A stretch of DNA of 64,000 nt, taken from NCBI RefSeq assembly GCF_022919215.1, contig NZ_CP095046.1, forward strand, positions 2,222,501 to 2,286,500, given 5' to 3'. Origin of the DNA: Hymenobacter cellulosilyticus (GTDB lineage: Bacteria; Bacteroidota; Bacteroidia; Cytophagales; Hymenobacteraceae). The notes below the pieces were generated by a model. It saw nothing but the letters and a program-made list of their open reading frames with translations, had not been told where the DNA came from and ran no database searches. Position numbers and translations under genes: made by a program. How positions within the stretch are numbered: the first letter of the stretch is position 1; each line of letters opens with the position of its first letter. Shown in pieces: positions 47,031 to 57,825 of the stretch.

Positions 47031-49139
47031 AACGGGTGTTCTTATCTGTAGCAGCACTTTCCCTGCTGCTAGCCGCCCGCCCCGTCCGGGCCAGGAGTAC
47101 GTGCGCCCCCCGGCCGACCTCGACCGGCTGGTACAGGAGTTGTTTGCCGAAATTCAGAGTGACCAGGTACCCTACGAGGACCTCTACGAAACCCTGCTGC
47201 TGTATTATCAAACGCCGCTCAATCTGAATACCGCTACCCGTGAAGAGCTGCGGGCCCTGCTGTTGCTGTCAGAAACCCAGATTACGGCCCTGCTCGACCA
47301 CCGCGCAGCCCAGGGCAACCTGATCAGCCTGTATGAGCTGCAAAGTGTGGAAGGCTTCGATCTGCGTACTATTTACCGGGTTTCACCCTTTGTGGCGGTG
47401 CAAAGCAGCACTGGCAACGCAGCCCGCGGCCCATTGTGGCAGCGCATTGCTCAGGAAGAAAACAATGCCCTGTTTGTGCGCTACGAGCGGGTGCTGCAAG
47501 ACCGGCAGGGCTACGCTGCTCCCGATACGACCAGCACCGGCCGGCCCGCCAGCCGCTACCTAGGCTCCCCGGATAAGCTGCTGGTGCGCTACCGCGTGAG
47601 TCATCAGCGCGACTTTAGCCTGGGCATCACGGCCGAGAAAGACGCCGGTGAGCCGCTGGTTTGGAGCCCCGGTACCCGCCGCTACGGCGCCGACTTCTAC
47701 TCCGGTCACTTTGTACTGCAGGAGCGGGGTAAGCTCAAAACCCTGGCCCTAGGCGACTACCAACTGCAGTTTGGGCAAGGCTTGCTGCTGTCTTCGGGCC
47801 TGCAGGTCGGGAAGGGCGCCGAAACCATTACCACCATCCGGCGCAGCAGTTTGGGCGTGCGGCCCTATTCCTCGGTGCTGGAAAGCACGTTTTTCCGCGG
47901 GGCGGCGGCCACTTTTACGCTGACCTCCACGCTGCGGGCCACGGCCTTCGTGTCGCGCAAGCGGGTGGATGCCAACGTGCAAACCGCCGCCGACTCCCTG
48001 GCTGAATTCGACGAGTTTTCCTCGGGCTTTCTGCTTACGGGCTTCCACCGCACGGCCAACGAACTGGCCAACCGCCAGACCCTGCGTGAAACCATCGGGG
48101 GCGGCAACCTGACCTATACCAGCCGGAGCAGCAACTTCAGCGCCGGCCTCACGGCCGTGGATTCGCACTTCGACAAGCCCTTGCAGCGCCAGCCCGAGCT
48201 GTATAACGCCTTCGAGTTTCGGGGTCGGCACAACCTGGCCATTGGCGTCAACTACAGCTACGTTATTCGAAACATCATCCTGTTTGGCGAAACGGCCCGC
48301 TCCAGCAGCGGGGCATCGGTACGGTAAACGGCCTGCTGGCTAGCCTGGCCTCCAACGTGGATGTGTCGATGCTGTACCGCAACTACGCCCGCGACTTTCA
48401 CACGTTCTACGGCAACGCCTTGAGCGAAAATACCCGCAACATCAACGAGAAAGGGCTGTACGTGGGCCTGAAAGTGCGCCCGGTGTCGCGCTGGGAAGTG
48501 TCGGCCTACTATGACCAATTCAGCTTCCCGTGGCTGAAGTTTCAGGCCGGTACGCCCACCGAGGGTCACGATTGGCTGGTGCGGGTGGCCTTTACCCCAT
48601 CCAAAACCAGCCTGCTCTACGCCCAGATTCGCAACAGGATGAAAGAGTACGACGTGGCCACCGCGCCCGGCCGCAACCTGCCCCTGACGGCTCCCACGCA
48701 GCGTCGCAGCCTGCTGTTGTTCTACGACACCAGCCCCACGCTGATTCTGAGTTTGCGTACCCGCCTGCAGGGTACGCACTTCCGCGAAGACGACGGCCCG
48801 CAGCGCACGGGCTACGTGCTAGCTCAGGACGCCTCGGTGAAAATTGGTAGGCGGCTGCAGCTCAGTGGCCGCTACGCCCTGTTCGATACCGACGACTTCG
48901 ACACCCGCCAATATGTGTTTGAGCAAGACGTGTTGTACGCCTTTTCCGTGCCGGCTCTCAGTGGGCAGGGTACCCGGGCTTACGCCATTGCCGAGGTGAA
49001 ATTCTCCAAGCACCTGACGCTGTGGCTGCGCTACGCCGAGACCCACTACCGCAATCAAACCACGGTGGGCTCGGGCCTGGAAGAGCTGCAGGGGCCGCGG
49101 CGCTCCGAGGTAAAGGTGCAGGCCCGCTACCGGTTTTAA
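47027..49139 (+). CDS. Helix-hairpin-helix (ComEA-like) outer-membrane barrel protein, two frameshifts
   Basis: A signal peptide (MKRVFLSVAALSLLLAARPVRA) precedes a ComEA-type HhH region (about 60-115) containing LNLNTATREELRALLLLSE and LISLYELQSVEGFDLRTI. About 550 residues of amphipathic beta strands follow and end in an aromatic VQARYRF. The first break (47091-47092) needs one extra C to give VRAQEYVRPPADLDRLVQE. The second (48310-48313) needs one G to give SSSGGIGTVNGLLASLASNV. The repaired length is 704 residues. The HhH suggests DNA contact at the periplasmic face; the barrel suggests an outer-membrane location. Function is unproven. Confidence 0.8.
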
Positions 49140-49176
49140 CCCCACTGCCATGGTTACTAGAAAGGCTGCGGGCAAA

Positions 49177-49213
49177 TAAAAAGGGCGGCTCCAATGTGGA
49201 GCCGCCCTTTTTT
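49177..49213. terminator. Bidirectional terminator
   Basis: AAAAAGGGCGGCTCCA...TGGAGCCGCCCTTTTTT with a small loop lies between the HhH gene and the convergent metalloprotease gene. Confidence 0.85.
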
Positions 49214-49232
49214 AGGGATTATCAGCTGCTGA

Positions 49233-52200
49233 TTACTGCTTCAGCAGGCGCTGCACCGCCGTGCCTTCTGGCATGTCGATGTGCAGCTGATATACGCCGG
49301 TACCGAGCTTGCTCAGATCCAGCTCATACTGCAGCAGGGCAGCACCTTTGGTCAAAGCCTGGGTAGCTACGGTGCGGCCCAGAGCGTCGGTTACGCGCAG
49401 CGTAACGGTGCCGCGCTGGGTGTTGTCCATGTTAACCTTGAAGATACCCGTGCTCGGGTTCGGGTACACCTGAATGCCTTTGAGCAAAGCCGCCGTCTGG
49501 TTGCCCAGCACGTTGGCTTCGTTGGTATAGGCCGAGGCCCCGATGGTGTTGACCGAACGGACGCGGTAGAAGTAGCGGCCCGTGGCAGTCACCTGATCTT
49601 CGTAGTACGTGTTGGGAGCCGCTACTGTGGCCACACGCTGGAAGTTGGTGTTATTCTGGAAGGAACGCTCCACCTCGTACGATGCGGCGTTAGAAGTTGG
49701 GTCAGCCGACCAGATGACGTCTACTTTGCCGGTGCCGTTGCTGAACGTGTTGTAGAGCGTCTGCAGCGCGAAGGGAGCAGGGGGCAACGTGCCCAGCGTG
49801 CATAGCTCCAGGCTCCAGGAGCGCAACGAGCCGCCGTTGGCCGCGTTGTTGTCGTTGACGGTCAGAGTCCATTCGCCGCTGGCAGGAACGTTGGCTAGGT
49901 CGCCCAGGTTGCCTACCGGCCGTACCGTAGCTCCTGTGCTCAAGGGGCAGCTCAGAGCCGCCGTAGCCGCGTCGTCAAAGTTCAGGTTGATGTCGGCGGT
50001 ACCGGGGCAGGCATTGGCTACCAGCGTAACCGAGCGCCCGGCCGGATTGGTCAGCGTCAGCGTCAGCTCACTTACGGCCGGATGAGTCAGCACCAGGTTA
50101 CGGATGCGCACGTCGGAAACAACTTCCGAAGTGCCGACCGAGATAACCGAAGTTACTACCCGGGTAGCACCGGCTGGAATAGCCCTTGGCACCTGCGTGG
50201 CAGCAATGGTCTGACATAGCGCCACACCCGTCTGGAACTGGGTAACAGCGGAGAACGGAGCCACACCGCAGGGGCTGGTAGCCCGTACGCGCCAGAAGTA
50301 GGTCGTATTGGGCTGCAGCGAGATGCTGGACGTGAAGCTTGTGCCGGTTACCGGAGTCAGCGCTACCACGGGGTAGTGAAGGTGGAGTTGGTGGCTACTT
50401 CAATCTCGTACCCCGTGGCGTTGGCTACCGGAGCCCACGAGAAGCGGGGGCGCAGCGTGCTGCGGTTGGCAGCCGTTGGCGCCACTGGTACCGCCGCCTG
50501 CGTTGCCAGCCGGTCGATGTTGATCAGGAACTGCTGCTGCTGGGTGACGCTGCCGCTGGTTCCTACCAGGTTGATCAGGTAAGAGCCCGAAGGAGTAGCC
50601 GTGGTGGTCGTGATGGTTGCCGTAGTGGAGCCGCCCGTCGTAACCGAAGGGTTGGCGTACGTTACCGTCATGCCCGCGGGCAGGTTGGATGCCGACAGCG
50701 CAACCGCGCCTGAGAAGCCCTGCAGTTGGCCTACGGCCACGTTGAGGGTGGTAGAAGCGCCCGGGCAGAACGTTGGGGCCGTTCCCGAAGCCGTGGTCGG
50801 CGTCAGGAAGAACGTGGGACCGGTGGGTACTTCAATGCTAAAGTTGCTGTTCGAAATATCGAAGAAAATGTTGCCCGAAGCTTGCACCTTGATGCGAGCC
50901 TGGGAAGAGGCGGCGATGCTCGTTGGCACGGTTACCAATTGAGTACCGTCGTTGGGAGTATTAGCCAGCAGGGTGGTGGGGAAAGTGCGGCCACCATCGG
51001 TGGAGAGCATGATGTCCACATTTGCCGCGTTGATGGGGGCAGCCGTGGTGTTGGCTACATCCCACGTTACCTGCTGCGGAGCGCCGGCCAGCCACCGAAC
51101 GGGGCCAGGAGTGGCCGTATTCGGGAAGGTTACCAGGAACGGACCCGCCGTGGGTACTACTACTACGTGCATGGAGTCGTAGTCGACGCCACCGCCAGCC
51201 ACGCGGTTGTCGCGGGCTACCAGGCGGAAGATCAGACGGCGGCCGTACGTGGGCAGAATCTCACCAATCGTGTCGGTGTTGGTAATCAGGTTGTAAATCT
51301 TGGGGAAGGTGCGCGTGGGCGAAGCCGTTGGGGTAAAAAACCGGAAAATCGGTGCGTTGCCCACGGGCTGCGTTGGCGGACCCGTCGGCCCCAGGTTGTA
51401 CTGCTCCCAGCTGTAAGTCAGCGGGTCGTTGTCGGCGTCGGTGGCCGAGCCGGTCAGGCTGAAGGGCGTGCGAACCGGAATCTGGTAGTTGGTCCCGGCA
51501 TTTACTACCGGGGGTGTGTTATTGGTCGGCGTGGCCACGGCGCAGTTGCCGGCCCCGTTGATGTGGGCTACAATCTGGTCGAAGCTGCGCGAGTGGAAAT
51601 ACGGCACGCTGTTGCGGGCCAAGTCCTGAGGCGTGCAGATACCGGCATAGGCCATAATGGTCACGCCACTGCCAGGTTCGTAAGCCGATACGGCCGACAG
51701 GTTGCTACCGGCGCAGTTGCCGGTGTTGCTGTTGAAGGTATGGTCGCCGCCAAACTGGTGGCCCATTTCGTGGGCTACGTAGTCAATGTCGAAAGCATCA
51801 CCCACCGGGTTGGTCAGACCCGTTACCCGCGGGCCTTGCCCTGGGTATAAGTGGCATTAACCGGCATGCAGACCGAAGGCTTCTGGGCTACCCCACCACC
51901 GCCAGTGCTGAATACGTGGCCGATGTCGTAGTTGGCATCGCCGATGATGGTGGAAATGGTCCGCTGGTTTTCATTGAGCAGCACAAACCCATCATCATTG
52001 GTGAAAGGGTCGGCGGCAGCATCTGTATAAATTATCTGGTCGTTGTTGGCAATGAGTACCATCCGCACGGCCACTTCCTTCTCGTACACGCCATTCACAC
52101 GGTTCATAGTCGTGACCATGCCCGCCAGTGCCCCAGCTTTGGTGCCGCCTTTGGTAGCCGCATATTCACCGGTACAGGCCAAAGCCAGACGGTAGGTGCG

Positions 52201-52833
52201 CAGTTGCGTACCGTTGGGAATGCGTTTGAATTCCGTGGGCTGTGGCAGGTCAATGGCTTCCTGTTCGGAGTTCAAGCACGCCCGGCCCATGGCAACCTGG
52301 TTCATCGACTGCCGGTCGAATACCAAGTGGTGCACGTTGTCGCCCTGAACGGCGGGGTCAATGTAAGTTGTCTTACCCTGCGCGCCCATGATCATGGCGT
52401 GGAAGCCGGCGGGCGACACGTCCAGGCGGGCCGTAGCTGCGGGGTCGTCGATGCCCTGGGCCTCGTAGGTCTTGATTTCCGGAAAGCGGGCGGCCAGCGA
52501 AGGATGCATCACGGGCACCTGGACTACGCGGAAGCGCTGCGAGGAGCCATCAGGCAGAGGCAGAGAAATAACCGTGGACGAGTTGCGGGCACCAGCGCCT
52601 TTCTCGGCGGGCGCTTTCTGCAGGGCGTCGCGCACGGCGGCCAACTGGAAAGCTACCGGCCGGAACTGGCGCAGGGCGGAGGTCGTGGAGCGGGCCGCTA
52701 CGGGAACTTGGGTATCGTCGGCCCACAGCACCCGTTGGGCGGTGGCTTCCTGCGAAGCACCCAGCGCCACTAGCAAACCGCCGAATAAGGCCGGCCGCCA
52801 CGTGCGCCATGAATTCGTAAAAAGTGAAGACAT
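49233..52833 (-). CDS. Reprolysin-like metalloprotease, T9SS cargo, two frameshifts
   Basis: A 1200-residue secreted zinc protease. Parts in order: signal peptide (about 1-33); propeptide (about 35-210); M12-type catalytic domain with zinc motif HEMGHQFGGDH near residue 355; a PVVNAG...ATDADNDPLTYSW Ig-like/cadherin-like region; further Ig/Fn3 modules; a P/homoB domain (SDVRIRNLVLTHPAVSELTL ... GEWTLTVND); an Fn3 domain; and a type A sorting domain (VYPNPSTGIFKVNM ... GVYQLHID). Breaks at 51826-51828 (one G restores GKARGVTGLTNPVGDAFDID) and 50370-50373 (one C restores TFTTPVVALTPVTG) are indels. A stand-alone propeptide homologue lies just upstream. Confidence 0.9.
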
Positions 52834-52948
52834 AGTTTGGATTAGGGGAAAAGAAGAATTGTTCGGAGTTGATTAAGAAGCCCTAAGATAGAATTTTTGC
52901 CTATGCCTTAAGCCCATCAACGCGAATTTCCTTCTTCCCTTTAACCCA

Positions 52949-53502
52949 TCAGCGCGGGGAAGCGGCGGAGCCTTCAAACTTCTGCTTGCTGCCGGCCGGT
53001 AAGCTGGCTTGGTCGAAGCATAGGTAATACGTTGTGTCCCGCGGGCGAAAAGGCTCGATAAAATAGGTGTGGCCATGCCGAATCAGTTGGGCCCGCAGCC
53101 CCGCCGGCGTGATTTCCAGGCGCACATTACTGGCCGGCTGGCCTACTTCCTGCCCGCATACGTCTGCAGCTCCGGATATTTGGCAGCCAGCGCCGGGGCC
53201 ATTACGGAGGAAGTACGCATCCGAAACCTCGCTACAGTGCCATCGGGCAGGGGCAGCTGCAACTCGGGACCCGCCGGCCCGGCGGTAGCGGTGGAAAGAA
53301 TTCGACGCACTGCCTCCAGGTTGAGCCGCCATACTTGGTAGTGCTGCATCTGAATCCGGGGCTTGCCGAGCCGCTTGGCCTGCGCCGGAGCCACGACCTG
53401 CCAGTAAGTGGGTACCGACGGCGAACCGACGGGCAAAGAAGTGGCAAAGGCCTGGGTCCAAAGAGAAGCGGCGGCGAAAGTCAGGGAAAGGGCAGCAAGC
53501 AT
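52949..53502 (-). CDS. Stand-alone relative of the metalloprotease propeptide, one frameshift
   Basis: A signal peptide (MLAALSLTFAAASLWTQAFA) is followed by about 160 residues that align with the propeptide of the neighbouring protease. Examples are LPLPDGTVARFRM (LPLPDGSSQRFRV there), SVMAPALAAKYPELQTY (VMHPSLAARFPEIKTY), VRLEITPAGLRAQL (ARLDVSPAGFHAMI) and YYLCFDQASL (HHLVFDRQSM). It then ends, with no catalytic domain and no sorting domain. The break near 53150 is repaired by one C (TYAGQEVGQPASN), giving 184 residues. It may be an inhibitor, a chaperone or a duplicated remnant. Confidence 0.65.
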
Positions 53503-53591
53503 AGAGGCCGGTAGAAAGGGTGAGCAGATAACTCCTGATACTGCCAGCTCTTAGTCCAGAACCTTGCCGAACTCTCGCAGCTAAGCTTGGC

Positions 53592-53646
53592 ATACTACGC
53601 AAGAAGCCCGGCTGGAAGGCATCCGGCCGGGCTTCTTGCGTAGTAT
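53592..53646. terminator. Perfect 21-bp hairpin between propeptide-like gene and DUF3857 gene
   Basis: The 21-base arm at 53592-53612 (ATACTACGCAAG... ending in GCCCGGC) and its exact complement at 53626-53646 flank a 13-base loop. It follows the DUF3857 gene 3 stop and probably ends that transcript; it lies upstream of the propeptide-like gene. Confidence 0.7.
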
Positions 53647-53655
53647 CAGACTAGG

Positions 53656-55589
53656 TCAGGATTCCGTTTTAACGAAAACCAACTGGTTTTTGTCGGCCGC
53701 GCTGATTTTGCGGCGGAACTCCACGTAGGCTCCGTATTCGGTGCGGGCAAAGCGCGTCTGGGGCATGCGTAGCTGCCGCACGTACTGCAGCGTGCCGTCG
53801 GGCAGGGTCTGCACCTGGCTGGAATAGGTGCCAAAGGCTGTAGTCAGCTTAACCGGGGCCGGCAGGCTCTCGGGCTTCATACCGGCCGGCACGTGAATCC
53901 GGATGGTATCCGAATGCACGAAGGCGTTGTCGAGCCAGATGTCGGCCCGCCGCTCACCGACTGCCACGGGCAAGGAAGAGGTGCGGCTAAGCAGGTTAGG
54001 AGTCAGAAAAACGCGCTTGCCACTGGGCGGTGCCAAGTTGGGCACGCTCAGGCCCAGGGTTTCCACCATGGTCGGAACGGAGGTAGCCACTCCCGGGGCA
54101 AGATTGAACTTGGTGATGGTGAAGCTGGGCAAAGGCAGGCGGTCCGCTACTTTGTTCTTCTGCTCTGCCGACGACAAATTGTGCAGCAAGGCATTAGAGT
54201 AATCCTGCTCCAGGCCCGTACGCAGGGTCCGGATGGTAGCCGTGGCATTGCCCTGGGCGTCGAGGTACACGTCGGCGCGGCGCTCCTGGCGGTTTTCGGC
54301 CACCCCGTAGCGCGGTGTGCGCACCAGCTTCCCGCCCGTGGGCGTCAGGAGCAGCGCATGCCGGTTGCCGGTAAAGCTGCCCATATAGTTGAAGGCGTTG
54401 GTCTGACTGGTGCATTCCAGCCACACGGTATCCGCTTTGGCCCCTTTGGTCAGGGGCACGCACAACACCACGTGGTTGAACTGGGTACTGGGAAATTCGG
54501 TGTGAATATCCGGCTCATCGGCCCGTACCAGGGCGCAATAGGCCGTTACGTTGGCCGCCTGCAGCAGGGCCTTGCAGTAATTAGTTAAGGCCTTACAGTC
54601 GCCGTAGCCATTGGCCGCTACCGAAGCCGCCGGAAACGTCTGCCAGCCGCCGATGCCGAGCTGAATAGAAACGTAGCGGGTATTGGCTTGCAGAAACTCG
54701 TATACTTTGCGGATACGGGCCCGCTCGTCGGTTTCGCCCTGCACCAGGGCCGCCACGCGGCTTTTCAGCGCAGCGGGCAGCTCGTCGCGGCCTGCATTGA
54801 GGTCGTAGGTCCACTGACCCAGGGTTTGCCAGGACGTGAGTGTGCCGGCGTGACCCTGTACTTCGAAAGAAGATGGCGCCGTGAGTACGGCCGGCGTCAG
54901 CTCCCGGATGGGGGCGCATCCTGCTCTTCTTCCACGGCCGCCAAATCCTGTACCTGCCACTGGTACACATCGTTGGTTCCCTGCAGGGTATGCTGGGCCG
55001 TGCTGCCAGTGGGCAAATGCTGTTCTTGGAATCGCAGGGGCAGGGCCGTAGGGGTAACTACCCGAAACGAGGACTTCTCCACGGCCAGCTGTTCCTGCGG
55101 CTGCGGGTGCCACGATGGATAAAACAGGAGGTTGCTGGACGTCACCTCGTACTCGTATTCTACCGTGTACGGGTAAACGGGCTGCCGCATGTCGGCCACC
55201 CGGGCCCGGCCGTCGTTGGCTAGGCTGAACCCATCCGACAGGCTGTAGTCGCGCACGTTGCCAGACTTCAGTTGCAAATACGCCTGGCCCGCAGCGTTGT
55301 ATACGGTTCCCCGCAGGTAACTGACCGTGTTGAGCTGGTCGTAGTACACCTGCATGGTAGCCCACTCGGCGCCGGCTTCGTCGAGGATGGTGACGGCCCG
55401 CCGCACGGTTTCCACCGTGCGGTTGGCTGATTTCACGACTAGCGTCTGCTCTTCGTTGCGCACGACAGCGTGAGCATTCTCACGGAGGGCAGCCGGCAGC
55501 GTAGCTACCGGGTACTTTAGGGGAACGCCCCCTACGGCGGCGCCGCTAGCCCATAGCAGGGCGGCTACGGAAGTAAAAAGCCGGCTCAT
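53656..55589 (-). CDS. DUF3857 / transglutaminase-like protein 3 (catalytic Cys retained), one frameshift
   Basis: A signal peptide, an N-terminal DUF3857 domain (about 40-230) and a transglutaminase-like core (about 280-370). The core holds YGDCKALTNYCKALLQAANV (catalytic Cys), FNHVVLCVPL (His) and VWLECTSQ (Glu where Asp is usual). A C-terminal beta domain follows. It ends in EFRRKISAADKNQLVFVK. The break at GGGGG 54910-54914 is repaired by one base, giving DAPPIRELTPAVLTAPSS and 644 residues. Its ATG overlaps the stop of gene 2, indicating an operon. Such proteins are assumed to be periplasmic or outer-membrane cysteine peptidases or transglutaminases. Confidence 0.87.
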
Positions 55590-57589
55590 GACTTCTTCTT
55601 CAGCACGATCTGCTCAGCCTGCTTGGCCAGCATCCGGTTGTAAAACTCGCGCAGGTAGGCATACTCCTCGGCCATGTACACGGGCTTGCGCAGGCTCATG
55701 CGGCTGGCAATCTGCACGGTGCCCTGGCCATTGTCCATTACCGTGTAGGAGAAGCGGCCCCCGTTGTCGGGCAAGTCCACGATGGAGGGCTTGGGAAGCT
55801 CTTCGGCCTGGTAGCCGGCCGGCAGCTGAATGGTGAGCATCACGGTTTCATCAACCTGAGCTCCAAAGTCAACCGGGAAGCGGCGTCCTTCGCGCTGGAA
55901 CGGATTTTTCTCGTCCGTAAACTGGCGCATGGGGTTCAAATAAATCGTGCTTACGGGCGCGTCGGCACCGGGCATGCTAAACTCGTAGTCAACGGCCAGG
56001 GGCTTCTGCAGCAAGTCCCGCTCCTTGAAAGTGTACTTCGGAATGCTCCAGCCTTCGTGGCTGCTGATTATTTCCTCGATAAACTTCTTCTCCCCGTTTT
56101 TCTGCAGCTTTTCCCGGGTGCTCAGGCCCGAGTAGCCGCCGTGCTCCTGGTGAATCTTGCCGGTATAGCCGCCCCGCTCATCCAGGGTCAGCGTTACTTG
56201 GCGGTACTCCAGGTGGCGCTGGCTGGGCTGCAGGTTTACCCAGCGCGACTGAGCCGCGTCGGGCAGAATCAGGCGGCCGGTGCCACTCAGGCAGCGCGGG
56301 GGGAGCATGCCGCAGGGCACCAGCTCTTCGGTGGCGTCCAGTAGCATTTCCTTGCCCTCGGGCAAAGCCACGTGGGCCACTACGTAGTTGAATTTGGACA
56401 GCAGCGGAAAGTTCTGGTTCACCATGCCATTGTCGCGGGTGCTGAGCAGCACGGGATTGGCCTGCAGGCCCGCCTCGCGCAGGGCCGCAATCAGCAGTAG
56501 GTTGATGTCGGCCGCCGAGCCGCTGTGCTGGTCGTAGGCTTTGCGAACCGTGGAGGTGGAAAAAACGCGGTCCGCACCGTTGTACTTCACCGATTTGCGC
56601 ACTAGGTCGTGAATGGCCGCAATGCGCTCCGGAGCATTGGGATTCTTGGCCAGCAGGGCCGTCAGCTGCTCTTTCAGAAAGCTGCCCCGGCTGAGCTGGG
56701 CGCCGAAGTTGTCGTCTTCGAGCAGAATCTGGTTGATTTTGTTCCAGGAGTTGGTCACACTCCGGTAGCCGCTGTTCGGCATTCTGGTGCCGGCCAGTTC
56801 AAAATCCATCTGGGCGACGTAGTCGTCGGGCGTGGTCATGAAGGGCTCCCGGCTTAGGGCCGGCACATCCTTCATAGCCCAGCGGTAGTTCGTAACCTGC
56901 GCCACCACCGGGTCCGAGCCGGCTATGGTGTACTGGGTATTCGTTACTTCCCGCTCCTGCGTAGCCAGGGGCTCGTAGCCCTGCAGCAGCATCTTATAGT
57001 CGAGGTATTCGGGAATGGCAATGCGGTACTCGCTCCAGCGGGTCGGAATACTGCGTTGAAACCGCCAGTCGTGCAGATTGAAGGTAAAGTCTGAGCTCAG
57101 CAAGTACGTGTACTCGATGATAGAGCCTTCCCGCACGTTGGGCAAGGTAAACTTGCGCACGGAGTTGTTAATGGTCGTCTGCTCCGTGAAGGTGGAAGAC
57201 AGCTCCAGCTTCTCCTTTACCACCTGATTGTTAACCAGGTTGTAGGTATAGCCGCGCAGGTTGGTGAGCTTTTCCGCGTCGCCATCCTTGCGGTAGAGCG
57301 GGATGCGCACGGTAGCCCAGTCGTAGCCCGACTTTTTCAGGATTTTGATACGGGTAACCCGCTCCATTACGTACCGGAACTCGCCTTCGAAGACTTCGAA
57401 GCGGGTGCGGCCAAAGTCGCAGAGTACTACGGCTTCGGCTGCGCTGTCGGCCACGAAGTTTGCGGCGGTCAGGTCACGCTCATCAATCTTACCAAATTTA
57501 ACGGGTTCATTCTGACCTAAAGCCGGAAGAGAAGTAATGCCCGCCACTACTACAGCCACAGCTGTGCGGCGAAGTAAAGGTGTTATCAT
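55586..57589 (-). CDS. DUF3857 / transglutaminase-like protein 2, catalytic residues replaced
   Basis: A 667-residue secreted protein with a signal peptide (MITPLLRRTAVAVVVAGITS), DUF3857 domain (about 60-250), transglutaminase-like domain (about 305-400) and C-terminal beta domain. The position of the catalytic Cys reads HSGSAADINLLLIAALREAG (no Cys), and the His position reads FNYVVAHVAL (Tyr). Asp in LLDAT is kept. It is therefore probably not an active protease or transglutaminase. Its stop overlaps the start of gene 3. The ATG at 57589 gives a clean signal peptide. Confidence 0.87.
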   Translation of the reverse strand: MITPLLRRTAVAVVVAGITSLPALGQNEPVKFGKIDERDLTAANFVADSAAEAVVLCDFGRTRFEVFEGEFRYVMERVTRIKILKKSGYDWATVRIPLYRKDGDAEKLTNLRGYTYNLVNNQVVKEKLELSSTFTEQTTINNSVRKFTLPNVREGSIIEYTYLLSSDFTFNLHDWRFQRSIPTRWSEYRIAIPEYLDYKMLLQGYEPLATQEREVTNTQYTIAGSDPVVAQVTNYRWAMKDVPALSREPFMTTPDDYVAQMDFELAGTRMPNSGYRSVTNSWNKINQILLEDDNFGAQLSRGSFLKEQLTALLAKNPNAPERIAAIHDLVRKSVKYNGADRVFSTSTVRKAYDQHSGSAADINLLLIAALREAGLQANPVLLSTRDNGMVNQNFPLLSKFNYVVAHVALPEGKEMLLDATEELVPCGMLPPRCLSGTGRLILPDAAQSRWVNLQPSQRHLEYRQVTLTLDERGGYTGKIHQEHGGYSGLSTREKLQKNGEKKFIEEIISSHEGWSIPKYTFKERDLLQKPLAVDYEFSMPGADAPVSTIYLNPMRQFTDEKNPFQREGRRFPVDFGAQVDETVMLTIQLPAGYQAEELPKPSIVDLPDNGGRFSYTVMDNGQGTVQIASRMSLRKPVYMAEEYAYLREFYNRMLAKQAEQIVLKKKS

Positions 57590-57825
57590 ACAAGAAGATA
57601 AAAGAGGAAAAGCTGAGAAATAGCAACAAATGCCTTTGCCAAAGCCAGGCAAAAGCAGCTAGATGGAACAGTAAATAGAGGCGAATCGGAAAGGGCGGAT
57701 AATCGTAGGATAAAGATGCGGAAAACCCGCTATACTCCAAACTTCATGGCCGCTTCACACAAGATTTTTATATCTGACTAAAATCGGCTGGGCCTGGGCC
57801 AGCCAGTGGCGGCGGACAGTAGCTG

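Noticed and set aside
51200..51600. Separate genes for the three fragments of the metalloprotease
   Set aside because: The fragments join at two one-base indels into one signal-peptide to sorting-domain protein; the middle and last parts have no start signals of their own.
57507..57740. 77-codon hydrophobic frame at the start of DUF3857 gene 2
   Set aside because: It overlaps the signal-peptide region of the real gene in another frame, and the hydrophobicity comes from that shadow.
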